Of a stretch of 64,000 nucleotides of DNA, positions 1-9,406 are shown in pieces. The notes below the pieces were generated by a model. The model was not told the origin of the DNA, made no database searches, and worked only from the letters and a program-made list of their open reading frames with translations. The translations under genes and the position numbers were made by a program. Numbering within the stretch: the stretch's first letter is position 1; each line of letters begins with the position of its first letter. This DNA is from Sulfitobacter faviae (lineage in GTDB: Bacteria; Pseudomonadota; Alphaproteobacteria; Rhodobacterales; Rhodobacteraceae), in the NCBI RefSeq assembly GCF_029870955.1, contig NZ_PGFQ01000001.1, forward strand, positions 372,001-436,000, read 5' to 3'.

Positions 1-253
1 TGAAATGCCTTATGAGATGGACGCGCTTTTCGATCATCTGGCCGAGGCGGATATCTTCGCCGCCATCGGCACATCGGGCAATGTCTACCCCGCTGCCGGT
101 TTCGTCGCCGAGGCCCGCCGTGCCGGGGCGCATACGATTGAGTTCAACCTCGAACGCTCCGCCGTGGGCAATCAGTTCGCCGAACATCGCATCGGGCCTG
201 CCAGCCAGACAGTGCCGGAATGGGTGGCCGAAGTGCTTGAGGCGCGCCGCTAA
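1..253 (+). CDS. cobB: NAD-dependent protein deacylase (sirtuin), C-terminal part
   Basis: This is the C-terminal end of a Sir2/CobB-type sirtuin, which removes acyl groups from protein lysines using NAD and acts in the cytoplasm. The frame is open from the window edge, so the start lies outside. The visible part carries the motif GTSGNVYPAAGF, the late NAD-binding signature of the family, followed by the C-terminal strand with IEFNLE. About 83 residues are visible. The downstream BCCT gene is convergent, with only 21 bases between the two stops. The identification is from motif recognition; the catalytic His lies upstream and cannot be checked here. Confidence 0.88.
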   Translation, partial: EMPYEMDALFDHLAEADIFAAIGTSGNVYPAAGFVAEARRAGAHTIEFNLERSAVGNQFAEHRIGPASQTVPEWVAEVLEARR

Positions 254-274
254 CCACCGGCGCGCCACAGGCCG

Positions 275-1914
275 TCAGCGCGGTTCGCTGCGCAGCCCTT
301 TGTAGATCGTGTAACACATCACCAGCATCAGAATCGCGAAGGGCACCCCCGTCGCGGTGACCCCGGCCTGCAACGCCGACAGCCCGCCGCCGATCAGCAG
401 CACGATGGCGATCAACCCTTCGACAATGCACCAGAAGATGCGCTGCGGCACCGGGGCGTCAATCTTGCCCCCCGCCGTGATCGTATCGACAACCAGCGAC
501 CCCGAATCCGATGAGGTGACGAAAAACACCAACGCCAGAAGGATCGCGATGGTCGACGCGATCTTGGTAAAGGGAAGCTCATTCAGCATCCCGAAGAGCG
601 AGAGTTCCGGCGAATAGCTGTCGATCACATTGGCCTTGACCAGCGATGTCTCAGGGCTGGCAAGGATCTGATCGATCGCGATGCCGCCAAAGACGCCCAT
701 CCAGATGAAGATGATCAGCGACGGGATCAGCAACACGCAGATAAAGAACTCCCGCACCGTGCGCCCGCGCGAGACGCGCGCGATGAACATGCCCACGAAA
801 GGCGCCCAAGAGACCCACCACGCCCAATAGAACGCGGTCCAGCCTTCGCGGTAGGAATCATCCTCCCGTCCGAAGGGATTGGAGAGCGGGATGATCTCTT
901 GCGTATAGGCCAACAGACCGGTCCAAAACCCGTCGAGCCCCACCAGCGTCGGGCCGACGAAAAGCACGAAGAGGAAGAATAGGACCGCCACGATCATGTT
1001 CACCTCCGACAGGATCTTCACCCCGCCATCCAGCCCGCGCCAGACCGACACCAGCGCCACGGCGGTCACCAAGAGAATGATGATCACCTGCACATTGGTC
1101 GAAATCTCAAGCCCGAAAGCGAAGTTGAACCCTGCATTGGCCTGCTGCGCGCCAAGGCCAAGCGATGTGGCAAGACCAAAGAGCGTCGCGAAAACCGCCA
1201 GAATATCAATGATATGCCCCGGCCAGCCCCAGACCCGGTCACCCAGCAGGGGGTAGAAACAAGACCGGATCGAAAAGGGCAGCCCCTTGTTATAGGTGAA
1301 GAGCGCCAAGGCTAGCGCCATGATCGCATAGACCGCCCAACCGTGCAGCCCCCAGTGATAAAAGGTCGCCGCAAGACCCATGGCGCGGGCAGCCTCCACA
1401 TTCTCGGGAATGATCGAGCCATCCTCGGCAATCGGTAGGGGCACCCCAACGGGCCGGAGACGTTCATATGATACACCGGTTCGAGCACCCCAAAGAACAA
1501 CAGGCCAATCCCCATGCCCGCGGCAAAAAGCATAGCGAACCACGCCAGATAGGAATATTCCGGCACGGCCTCTTGCCCGCCGAGCCTGACCTTTGAAATC
1601 GGCATGAAAATCAGCGCAATGCAGAACAGAACGAAGATGTTCACGATGATCATGAACAGCCAATCCAGCTTGGTCGTGGCGAAATCGCGAACGGCGAGGA
1701 AGACCACCCCGGCCTGATCCGGGAAGAGCATGGTCAGCAGCACAAAGGCCACCGCCGTCAGGCCCGAGACCATGAAGACCGGGTTGTGAATATCAAAACC
1801 CAACGGGCCGAGGGATCCGTCGATATTGTCTTGGCCGACCTCGAAATCAGTCTCAATCTCATTCATATCGGGTGGCGTAGTGGAACTGGGCGTGCCGGGT
1901 GTGGGGTCGGTCAT
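275..1914 (-). CDS. BCCT-family betaine/choline/carnitine transporter (frameshifted in this sequence)
   Basis: Sodium- or proton-coupled importer of quaternary amines such as glycine betaine or choline, with twelve expected membrane helices. The N-terminal part (first about 160 residues, ending GVLEPVYHMN) and the C-terminal part (from VPLPIAEDGS) are in different frames. Adding one G in the run at 1443-1446 joins them as GPLGVPLPIAEDG and gives about 546 residues, normal for the family. The family signature WAWWVSWAPFVGMFIARVS is intact. The ATG at 1914 begins a hydrophilic N-terminal tail typical of the family. The substrate cannot be told from sequence. The shift is probably a sequencing error (see findings), but a real pseudogene is possible. 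Confidence 0.85.
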
Positions 1915-2118
1915 GGAGTCTCCGATCTTGATGCACTGTCTGAACCCCGCTCGGCAGGTAGCATGGCCAGAACAACAATTGTCGGAAGATCAATTAGCGC
2001 GCCTTTCCAAGGTTTCCCGAATAAAAACATGCCCCTGCGCAAGAAAATTACCCCGAGCCGCCACGGCCCTAGCCCCTGATAGGCCGGAAACCCTAACAAA
2101 ACCCTAAACCCAAAACGA

Positions 2119-2152
2119 AAAAGGCCCCGATCCTTTCGGATCGAGGCCCCAA
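2119..2152 (-). terminator. Rho-independent terminator of rpmB
   Basis: On the minus strand a GC-rich hairpin with arms around GGCCTCGATCC and GGATCGGGGCC and a GAAA-type loop is followed by a run of T. It lies about 20 bases after the rpmB stop, so it most likely ends that transcript before the BCCT gene. Confidence 0.8.
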
Positions 2153-2169
2153 TCTCTATGCGATAAGCC

Positions 2170-2469
2170 TTAGCTCAGCACATCGGCTGTCGCGCTGGAT
2201 TTCGCGATGGCCTTTTTGATTTTCAACGCGTTGTCGGACAGTTCAACGTCTTTGGCTTTTGCCAGGAACTTGTCCAGACCACCACGGTGGTCAACGCTGC
2301 GCAGGGCTGCGGCAGAGATGCGCAGCTTGAACGCGCGGCCCAGTGCTTCGGACTGCAACGACACGTCGTTGAGGTTCGGCAGGAACCGACGGCGTGTACG
2401 GTTGTTGGCGTGGCTTACGTTGTTGCCCGTCATCGGGCCTTTTCCGGTCAATTCGCAACGGCGCGACAT
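2170..2469 (-). CDS. rpmB: 50S ribosomal protein L28
   Basis: Structural protein of the large ribosomal subunit. The 99-residue product starts [12 protein letters not shown] and carries [16 protein letters not shown], both diagnostic of bL28. The start at 2469 is chosen because the protein then begins exactly at the conserved MSRRC; the open frame runs further upstream without family similarity. The gene is monocistronic, with its own terminator, and is divergent from pcs. Confidence 0.97.
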   Translation of the reverse strand: MSRRCELTGKGPMTGNNVSHANNRTRRRFLPNLNDVSLQSEALGRAFKLRISAAALRSVDHRGGLDKFLAKAKDVELSDNALKIKKAIAKSSATADVLS

Positions 2470-2738
2470 GGGTTCATCCTTTTGCTGTTGTGTCTTTCCA
2501 GCGATCCGGAAACACACATAACGTGGGGGCCGCGCAGAGCCGACCCTGAATTGGTTCGCTGGCTTTAAGGGGAATCGCGCTAGCCGTCAACCCGGTGCGC
2601 GGGACTTGGCCATATTTCCTGCGCCCGCCGCCGATCGCGTCAAGCATAGCTGCCCCGCCCTGCCCCGGCTACGCTGGTTTTTGCCATCGGGGCCAGAGTT
2701 TCCTTTGCATCCCCCCGGCGGATTTGCGATGCAGACGC

Positions 2739-3434
2739 ATGACCATACAGATGCGCGCCCTCTTCGTTCACCTTTTCACTGCCACCGGAGCAGTGCTGGC
2801 CATGCTCGCCATGCTCGCCGCCGTGGAAGAGAAATGGGACCTCATGTTCCTATGGCTGGTGATCGCCTTTTTCGTCGATGGCATCGACGGGCCGCTGGCG
2901 CGCAAATATGATGTGAAGACCAACGCGCCTGAGTTCGATGGCGTCTTGATGGATCTGATCATCGATTATCTGACTTACGTCTTCATCCCGGCCTTCGCGC
3001 TCTTTACCTCGGGGCTGATGGATGGCTGGAGCGGTTGGGCGATGATCATCATCATCACCTTCGCCAGCGTCATGTATTTCTCTGACACGCGCATGAAAAC
3101 AAAGGATAATTCCTTTAAGGGCTTCCCCGGCTGCTGGAACATGCTGGTGCTGGTGCTCTTTGCCTTGCAGCCCGAATGGTGGATCAGCCTGATCGTGGTC
3201 ACGATCCTTGCCGCAGCGATGTTTCTGCCGATCAAATTCGTCCACCCCGTCCGGACCGAGCGGTGGCGCCCCGTGACGCTGCCCATGGCGCTGGCTTGGA
3301 CCTTCTTTGCGGGCTGGTCCGCTTGGGTGAACTTCCACCCCGAAAGCTGGGCGCATTGGGGTCTGGTGATCACCTCGGTCTACCTGATCTGCGCCGGTGC
3401 CGCGCAGCAGTTGATCCCGTCGGGCGACGACTAA
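2739..3434 (+). CDS. pcs: Phosphatidylcholine synthase
   Basis: Membrane enzyme that condenses CDP-diacylglycerol with free choline to give phosphatidylcholine. The 231-residue product is a multi-helix membrane protein of the CDP-alcohol phosphatidyltransferase class with the altered motif typical of Pcs: FFVDGIDGPLARK near residue 48 and the acidic EFDGVLMDLIIDY about 15 residues later. The ATG at 2739 is preferred because longer in-frame starts add a proline-rich, unlike stretch; ATG 2751 is an alternative. With pmtA at 55921 the organism has two routes to phosphatidylcholine. It is convergent with ogt, 15 bases apart. Confidence 0.9.
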   Translation: MTIQMRALFVHLFTATGAVLAMLAMLAAVEEKWDLMFLWLVIAFFVDGIDGPLARKYDVKTNAPEFDGVLMDLIIDYLTYVFIPAFALFTSGLMDGWSGWAMIIIITFASVMYFSDTRMKTKDNSFKGFPGCWNMLVLVLFALQPEWWISLIVVTILAAAMFLPIKFVHPVRTERWRPVTLPMALAWTFFAGWSAWVNFHPESWAHWGLVITSVYLICAGAAQQLIPSGDD

Positions 3435-3449
3435 ACCCGCCATTGCTCC

Positions 3450-3905
3450 TCAAATCAACAGCCCCGCCGCGCCTTCATGTCGCAGCAGGGCGACCTTGGT
3501 CTCCACCCCGCCCGCGCCGCTGAAACCGGTGAGCCCCTTGGCACCCATGACGCGGTGGCAGGGGATGAGGATCGGAATCGGATTGCCGCCACAGGCCCCG
3601 CCCACGGCCTGCGCTGGCACGCCGAGGTCACGGGCGATCTCGCCGTAGGTGCGGGTGTGGCCGAAGGGAATGGCCGCAATGGCGGCGCAAACCGCGCGCT
3701 GGAAATCGCTGCCGGTGACGCGCAGCGGCAGGTCAAATTGCTGGCGCTGGCCTGTGGCGTATTCGTTCAGTTGGCGCAGTGCGGTGTCAAGCAGCTCCGA
3801 GCGCTGCTGGCGTGCCGCCTGCCCCCAGCCGAGCGCCGTGATCGCGCCATCCTCTTCAGTGACGATCAGATCGCCGAAGGGCGTGGAGAGGGAAGCTTGT
3901 TTCAT
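3450..3905 (-). CDS. ogt: Methylated-DNA--protein-cysteine methyltransferase
   Basis: Suicide DNA-repair protein that transfers alkyl groups from O6-alkylguanine (and O4-alkylthymine) to its own cysteine. The 151-residue protein has the active-site motif IPCHRVMGAKG and the DNA-binding segment FGHTRTYGEIA of the ATase winged-helix domain. There is no Ada regulatory domain, so it is an Ogt-type stand-alone enzyme. ATG 3905 is taken as start; a GTG lies directly before it. A family B repeat element lies between this gene and ileS. Confidence 0.93.
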   Translation of the reverse strand: MKQASLSTPFGDLIVTEEDGAITALGWGQAARQQRSELLDTALRQLNEYATGQRQQFDLPLRVTGSDFQRAVCAAIAAIPFGHTRTYGEIARDLGVPAQAVGGACGGNPIPILIPCHRVMGAKGLTGFSGAGGVETKVALLRHEGAAGLLI

Positions 3906-3942
3906 CACTCTACTCTGCGCCAGAATTCACGCCTGCGAAAGA

Positions 3943-4073
3943 GCGCTGAGGGCATCGCCCTCCCTGGGGGCGATACGCCCTATCTGGCGGGCAGATAGGT
4001 GCGTGACAAGCTGACCAAGCAATGCGCGCAAACGCTGCAAAATCGCCCCCCGGGGGAGGGAGGGCGATGCCCG
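3943..4073 (-). repeat. Intergenic inverted-repeat element, family B, copy 1
   Basis: About 130 bases bounded by inverted arms: ggcatcgccctccct at the left and agggagggcgatgcc at the right. Its reverse complement matches the element at 54145-54278, sharing the outer arms, the GGGCGAT inner arm, the segment TTGCA-CGTTT and the terminal CCCTCAGCGC. It lies between co-directional ileS and ogt and has the same orientation relative to its neighbours as copy 2. No protein-coding potential is seen. Confidence 0.75.
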
Positions 4074-4111
4074 TGGTTCCCACGGGCGGGGCATTGGCGA
4101 CCTGACAAACG

Positions 4112-4144
4112 AAAACGGGCGCCGGTTTTCCCGACGCCCGTTTT
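4112..4144 (-). terminator. Rho-independent terminator of ileS
   Basis: Strong hairpin with arms AAAACGGGCG and CGCCCGTTTT separated by a 13-base loop, 20 bases after the ileS stop. T-rich flanks on both sides make it potentially bidirectional. Confidence 0.85.
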
Positions 4145-4163
4145 ATCAGTCTCTTAGAAAGCC

Positions 4164-7133
4164 TCAGGCTTCCGCCAACGCCTCACGCACTGCCTCATCA
4201 CAGCGCCCGCAGACGCCGGGATATTCATGTGTGCCGACATCCGGCAGCACCTTCCAGCAGCGCTCGCATTTCGCGCCCTCGGCCTTTTCAAAAACCACGG
4301 CCACGCCGTCGGTCTCGGGCATGCGGAACGCCTCGGCAGGTGCCGGATCGCCGGTCACGGTGATGTCTGAGGTGATGCTGACATCCTCGAAGGACACGCT
4401 CTCCAGCGCCTCGCGCTGCGCCGCGTCCTCGACATGTACCACGGGGGCCGCCTCGAGCGACGCGCCGATCACCTTCTCGGTCCGCTGCACTTCGAGCGCT
4501 GCGGTCACCACCCGGCGCGCGGCGCGGACCTTGGCCCATTTCGCCGCCAGTTCCGGGTTCAACCATGCTTCGGGCGTCTCGGGCATGTCGACCAGATGCA
4601 CCGAGGAGTCGTCGCCCGGGAAGCGTTCCAGCCAGACTTCTTCCATGGTGAAGACCAGCACCGGGGCCAGCCATGTGGTCAGACGGTGGAAGAGGATATC
4701 CAGCACCGTGCGCGCGGCACGGCGGCGCAGGGTGTCGCCATCGCAGTAAAGCGCGTCCTTGCGGATATCGAAGTAAAAGGCCGAGAGATCGACCGTGGCA
4801 AAGGTGAAGACCGCTTGGAACACGCCTTGGAAGTCGAAACGCGCGAAACCGTCGCGCACGACCTTGTCGAGTTCCGCCACCCGGTGCAGCACCCACTGCT
4901 CCAGTTCCGGCATCTCTGCCGGGTCCACGCGGTCCGCCTCGGAGAAGTCACTCAGCGCGCCCAGCATGTAGCGCATGGTGTTGCGCAAGCGGCGATAGCT
5001 GTCGGCCACGCCTTTGAGGATCTCATCCCCGATGCGCTGGTCGGCGGTGTAATCGGTCTGCGCCACCCAGAGCCGCAGGATATCCGCGCCATATTGCTGC
5101 ACGATCTTCTCGGGCACGATGGTGTTTCCGATGGACTTGGACATCTTCATGCCCTTGGCATCCAGCGTGAAGCCATGGGTCACCACGTTGCGATAGGGCG
5201 CGCGGCCCGTGGTGCCGACGGATTGCAAGAGCGAGGAATGGAACCAGCCACGGTGCTGGTCGGTGCCTTCCATGTAGACATCGGCGATGCCGTCCTCGGT
5301 ACCGTCCTCGCGGTCGCGCAGGGTGAAGGCATGGGTCGAACCGCTGTCGAACCAGACGTCGAGGATGTCGGTCACCTGATCGAATTCCGTCGGGTCGACG
5401 ATGCCCGAAAGGAACCGCTCCTTGGCGCCATCGGCATACCAGGCGTCCGCGCCTTCGGCCTCGAAAGCCTCCACGATGCGCTGGTTCACTTCCTCGTTGC
5501 GCAGCAGGAAGTTCTCGTCCGTGGGCGCCACGCCCTTGCGCACGAAGCAGGTCAGCGGCACGCCCCAGGCGCGCTGGCGGCTCAGCACCCAGTCGGGCCG
5601 CGCCTCCATCATCGAATGCAGGCGGTTGCGCCCGGATTTCGGCACCCAGTTGACCTTGTCGATGCAAGTGAGCGCACGCTCGCGGATGGTTGTGCCGTTT
5701 TGATCCAGACCGTCGCCCACCTCCTTGTCGATGGCGGCGAACCACTGCGGCGTGTTGCGGTAGATCACCGGCGCCTTGGAGCGCCAGCTATGCGGATAGC
5801 TGTGCTTGATCTTACCGCGCGCCAGCAACCCGCCGACCTCCACGAGCTTGTCGATGATGGCGGCATTGGCGTTGCCCTCCTTGCCGTTGGGCTTAAGGAT
5901 CGCCTTGCCGCCGAAGAACGGCAGATCGTCGCGGAAACGGCCGTCTTCCATGACGTTGTAGGTGATAACCTGCGGCAGCATGCCGAGATCGCGGTAGAGC
6001 TCGTATTCCTCCAGACCGTGGGACGGCGCGCAATGCACGAAGCCGGTGCCCTCGTCCGAGGTGACGAAATCGGCGGCACGGAAATCGCGCAGATCGTCCC
6101 ATTCGCCGTTTGCGCCTTCGGCACCGGCCAGCGGGTGACGCAATTTCAGCCCTTTTAGCTGATCGGTCGGGACCTCCCGAAGACGAACCCAATGCTCGTC
6201 GCCAAGCCGCGCTTTGGAAAACACATCAGCCGCCAAATCATCAGCGAGAAGATACCGGTCGCCCACGTTTGCCCAGCATTCGTCCGGCGTACCGGTGACC
6301 TCGTAAAGACCATAAGAGATGCCCTCGCCGTAGACCACGGCCTTGTTGCTTGGCATTGTCCAAGGTGTCGTTGTCCAGATTACAACGTATGAGTTAAGCA
6401 GATCATCGGTATTCGACTGCTTTTCTGCAATGTTGTCTTTCGACGCATCGCTCAGCTCTTGGTTTGTCACCTCAAACTTCACCCAGACGGTATGGCTTTC
6501 CTTGTCGTGATACTCGACCTCGGCCTCGGCCAGCGCGGTCTTCTCGACAGGCGACCACATCACGGGCTTGGAGCCTTGGTAGAGCGTGCCGTTCATCAGG
6601 AACTTCATGAATTCCTCGGCGATCACCCGCTCGGCGTGGAAATCCATTGTGAGATAGGGATTTTCCCAGTTGCCGGTGATGCCAAGGCGCTTGAACTCCT
6701 CGCGCTGCACGTCGACCCATTTGGCGGCGAAGTCGCGGCATTCAGCGCGGAACTCGTTGACCGGGACCTGATCCTTGTCGCGGCCCTTCTTGCGGTACTG
6801 CTCTTCGATCTTCCACTCGATCGGCAGGCCGTGGCAATCCCAACCGGGGATGTAGCGCGCGTCATAGCCCATCATCTGGTGGGAGCGCACGATCATGTCC
6901 TTGATCGTCTTGTTCAGCGCATGGCCGATGTGCAGGTTGCCGTTGGCGTAAGGCGGGCCGTCATGCAGAGTGAAAGGCTCCCGCCCCTCCTTCTCGCGCA
7001 GGCGGTCATAGACGCCGATCTTCTCCCAGCGTTCCAGCCAGCCGGGTTCGCGCTTGGGCAGTCCGGCGCGCATGGGGAAATCGGTTTTGGGCAGGTTCAG
7101 CGTGGCTTTGTAGTCGGGGGTCTCGGCGCACAT
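4164..7133 (-). CDS. ileS: Isoleucine--tRNA ligase
   Basis: Charges tRNA-Ile with isoleucine and edits mischarged valine. The 989-residue protein has the class I signatures: the HIGH-type motif GNLHIGHALN near residue 64, the KMSKS loop in GMKMSKSIGNTI near residue 660, and a C-terminal zinc-binding segment with CERC and CGRC pairs. The editing domain region contains TTTPWTMPSNKA. Length is slightly above the usual 940-970 because of a short insertion around residues 220-245 of unusual Asn/Ser/Asp-rich composition (near 6390-6480). The frame is intact. The long upstream gap and the terminator suggest a single-gene transcript. Confidence 0.98.
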   Translation of the reverse strand: MCAETPDYKATLNLPKTDFPMRAGLPKREPGWLERWEKIGVYDRLREKEGREPFTLHDGPPYANGNLHIGHALNKTIKDMIVRSHQMMGYDARYIPGWDCHGLPIEWKIEEQYRKKGRDKDQVPVNEFRAECRDFAAKWVDVQREEFKRLGITGNWENPYLTMDFHAERVIAEEFMKFLMNGTLYQGSKPVMWSPVEKTALAEAEVEYHDKESHTVWVKFEVTNQELSDASKDNIAEKQSNTDDLLNSYVVIWTTTPWTMPSNKAVVYGEGISYGLYEVTGTPDECWANVGDRYLLADDLAADVFSKARLGDEHWVRLREVPTDQLKGLKLRHPLAGAEGANGEWDDLRDFRAADFVTSDEGTGFVHCAPSHGLEEYELYRDLGMLPQVITYNVMEDGRFRDDLPFFGGKAILKPNGKEGNANAAIIDKLVEVGGLLARGKIKHSYPHSWRSKAPVIYRNTPQWFAAIDKEVGDGLDQNGTTIRERALTCIDKVNWVPKSGRNRLHSMMEARPDWVLSRQRAWGVPLTCFVRKGVAPTDENFLLRNEEVNQRIVEAFEAEGADAWYADGAKERFLSGIVDPTEFDQVTDILDVWFDSGSTHAFTLRDREDGTEDGIADVYMEGTDQHRGWFHSSLLQSVGTTGRAPYRNVVTHGFTLDAKGMKMSKSIGNTIVPEKIVQQYGADILRLWVAQTDYTADQRIGDEILKGVADSYRRLRNTMRYMLGALSDFSEADRVDPAEMPELEQWVLHRVAELDKVVRDGFARFDFQGVFQAVFTFATVDLSAFYFDIRKDALYCDGDTLRRRAARTVLDILFHRLTTWLAPVLVFTMEEVWLERFPGDDSSVHLVDMPETPEAWLNPELAAKWAKVRAARRVVTAALEVQRTEKVIGASLEAAPVVHVEDAAQREALESVSFEDVSITSDITVTGDPAPAEAFRMPETDGVAVVFEKAEGAKCERCWKVLPDVGTHEYPGVCGRCDEAVREALAEA

Positions 7134-7504
7134 GGGGGGCGTCCTTTAGGCATTTGGGGGTTATTCAATCTCGGTCGGTGCGAATGGCTCAAGCACCTCG
7201 GCCCGGCGTCTCAATTGCTTAGAGCGCCGGGAATATAATTCGAATAATGATCGCGGTGAGGCGTGTCATGGGCCCGCTTATAAACAGCCCCCCTGCCCCG
7301 ACAAGCCCCGGAAGACGCGCGACAATCGGGGCTGAAAACACTGCCACAGTCGCCGCCCGACGGACTTAACATTTTTTATGATCCCCGGCCTTCGCTTGAA
7401 TTTTTCGGCGAAAACAGCATCATAAGGTATTCGACAAAGCTTTATTACCGCGGACTCCGTTTTGGGGAAACCGCGACAATTCTAATGGGCAGAAAGACCT
7501 GCGT
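7134..7504. other. Intergenic region between divergent ileS and the Crp/Fnr gene
   Basis: About 370 bases without a gene. It must hold the promoters of both flanking genes. I see an inverted pair AGCCCCG (7304-7310) and CGGGGCT (7327-7333) and AT-richer stretches near 7230-7250 and 7370-7440, but no riboswitch or tRNA pattern that I recognise. Confidence 0.4.
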
Positions 7505-8253
7505 GTGACCATCAAAGACACCTTTTATCACGATATGGCCGTAAAACCGTCGGGCATGGTCGACCACCTAAGCGGCGCGCAATGGGCCAAGCTTGCCCCG
7601 CTGATGACCCAACACGAGCGTTTCACGCCCGGAACCGTGATCAGTCGCAGGGGGATTTTCTGGATCACAGCCTGTTGCTGCTCGATGGGTTGATCGCCCG
7701 CAGCGTGCCGCGCGGACAGCGTGCCCGCAGCACCTTCGTCGCTCTCCAATTCCCCGGTGAGTTTGTCGATCTGCACGCCTTCCCGCTGAAACAACTCGAC
7801 CATGATGTGATCTCGCTGACCGATACCCATGTCGCCATCATCTCGCATGAGCCGCTGCGCGAGTTGCTCAATGGCGATGTCGAGATGGCCCGGAAACTCT
7901 GGCTGATGACCTTGGTCGATGCCTCCATCCACCGCCATTGGGTGATGCGCAACAGCGCCATGCGCGCGCTGGCGCGGGTGGCGAATTTCCTGAGCGAATT
8001 CGATGCCCGCATGACCGCCGCCTATGGGATGGAGCGTCAGAGCCTGCCCTTCAGCCTGCGCCAGACCGATATCGCCGATGCCACCGGCCTCACCTCCGTC
8101 CATGTCAGCCGCACCCTGCGTGAGCTGCGCGAGCATGGCTGCTGCGCCGTGACGGGCGGCAAACTGCTGATCCACGACCGCGCGGGGCTGCATAAAGTGG
8201 GCCAGTTCGAGCCTGCCTACCTCTATATGCCCCGAGCCGAAGCGGCGCTTTAG
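7505..8253 (+). CDS. Crp/Fnr-family transcription regulator (frameshifted in this sequence)
   Basis: DNA-binding regulator with an N-terminal cyclic-nucleotide-type sensor fold and a C-terminal winged helix. The first about 50 residues (to VISRRG) lie in one frame and the rest (from DFLDHSLLLLDG) in another; one added G in the run at 7650-7654 restores VISRRGDFLDHSL and about 249 residues. The C-terminal helix-turn-helix reads LRQTDIADATGLTSVHVSRT, the usual Crp-type recognition region. There are no cysteines placed for an Fnr iron-sulfur cluster. The GTG at 7505 is a weak start; ATG 7535 is possible. It overlaps the end of the convergent glycosyltransferase gene by 4 bases. Confidence 0.82.
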
Positions 8254-9406
8254 CCCGCCTCTGCCAGAGGCTGCGGCGCACCTTCCACCTGCAAAGCAAC
8301 CGCCGGATAGGTTTTACGCGGCAGCGCGACATCCCTCTGCGCCCGGGCCGCGTGATAGAGCCGTTCGAACTTCGTCACCATCGCCTGCGCATCAAAGAGC
8401 CGTGCCACACGGGCGCGGGGCACTTCGGCGGGAATATCGCGCGCCTGTAGCAAGGCCTGCGCCAAGGCAGCCGCGCCATCCCCCGCCGCGATGACACCCG
8501 CCTCGCCAAGCACCTCCTCAACCGCGCCATGCGGGGTCGCGGCAACAGGCAGGCCCGTCGCCATCGCCTCCACCGCGGCAAGGCCAAAGGGTTCCTCCCA
8601 CTGCGGGGTGAAGAGCGCCACCGAGGCCCGCCCATAGGCCGCCCCAAGCGCCGCCGTTTCCAGGTGCCCGACATAGGCCACATCGCCATAAAGATGCGGT
8701 CTTACCATATCGTTAAAGTAATCCTGATGCTCGACCACCCCGTAGATGCGCAGGGGCACCCCTGCGATCTGCGCCGCCTCTGCCGCCAGATGGGTGCCCT
8801 TGGTCGGGGTGATCCGCCCCGCCCAAACGGCGCTGCCATCCCCCGGCCCGCCTTGGGGCCATTCGTCAAGGTCGATCCCGTTGTGCACCACATGCGACGT
8901 GTCGGGCGCGCCCTCGGGCCACCAGATGCCGCGTTGCCGGGCCGAGACGACAGAGGACAGATGCCATGGCGCCGCCCCATCCATCAGCGCAGCGCGCAGC
9001 ACTTTGAAGGGCGGAATATGCAGCGAGGTCACCATCGGCAGCCGCTCCGCCCGCGACAGGCGCGGCAGGAAGCGGTGCAGCGCGTTGTTGTGCACCACGT
9101 CAAAGCCACCCTCCAGCAAGAGCCGCGCAGCGCGGGCATAGCAGGCGTCGAGGTGGTCGTTCAGCGCGTCGGTGCCGTGAAAGTCATGCCATGGAAAACG
9201 CGCGTCGTAATGCGCGTCACAGATCGGCAGCAGCTTCACCCCCGGCGGCAGGCTCGCCGCGCTGTCCTCGCTGGCCAATAGGGTCACCTCATGCCCGCGT
9301 TCGGCCAAGATTCGGGCAAGACCGTGGGTAAACGCCTCCATCCCGCCCTTGAAGGGGCGGCGATGGGATGGCGAATATGGCCGACGATGGCGATGCGCCG
9401 GGTCAT
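8250..9406 (-). CDS. Glycosyltransferase family 4 protein (frameshifted in this sequence)
   Basis: GT-B fold transferase using a nucleotide sugar; last gene of the 13523-to-8250 operon. The N-terminus MTRRIAIVGHIRHPIAA and the remainder from PFKGGMEAF are in different frames; one added G (plus strand) in 9354-9357 joins them into about 385 residues. The GT4 features are visible: a glycine-rich loop FKGGMEAFTHGLA, the donor-binding WAGRITPTKGTHLA, and the EX7E-type motif in EEPFGLAAVEAMATGLPV. ATG 9406 overlaps the stop of the preceding gene as ATGA, which supports this start and indicates translational coupling. Acceptor and product are unknown. Confidence 0.85.

Noticed and set aside
1911..2099. 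62-codon open frame between the BCCT gene and rpmB
   Set aside because: No ribosome site, no motif, and it abuts the BCCT start; most likely chance.
4434..6158. 574-codon open frame antisense to ileS
   Set aside because: Its sequence is His/Gly/Arg-rich shadow translation of a fully convincing ileS; long antisense frames are common in GC-rich DNA.
7134..7504. A T-box or other riboswitch before ileS
   Set aside because: T-box leaders are essentially a Gram-positive feature and no T-box sequence or matching fold is visible.
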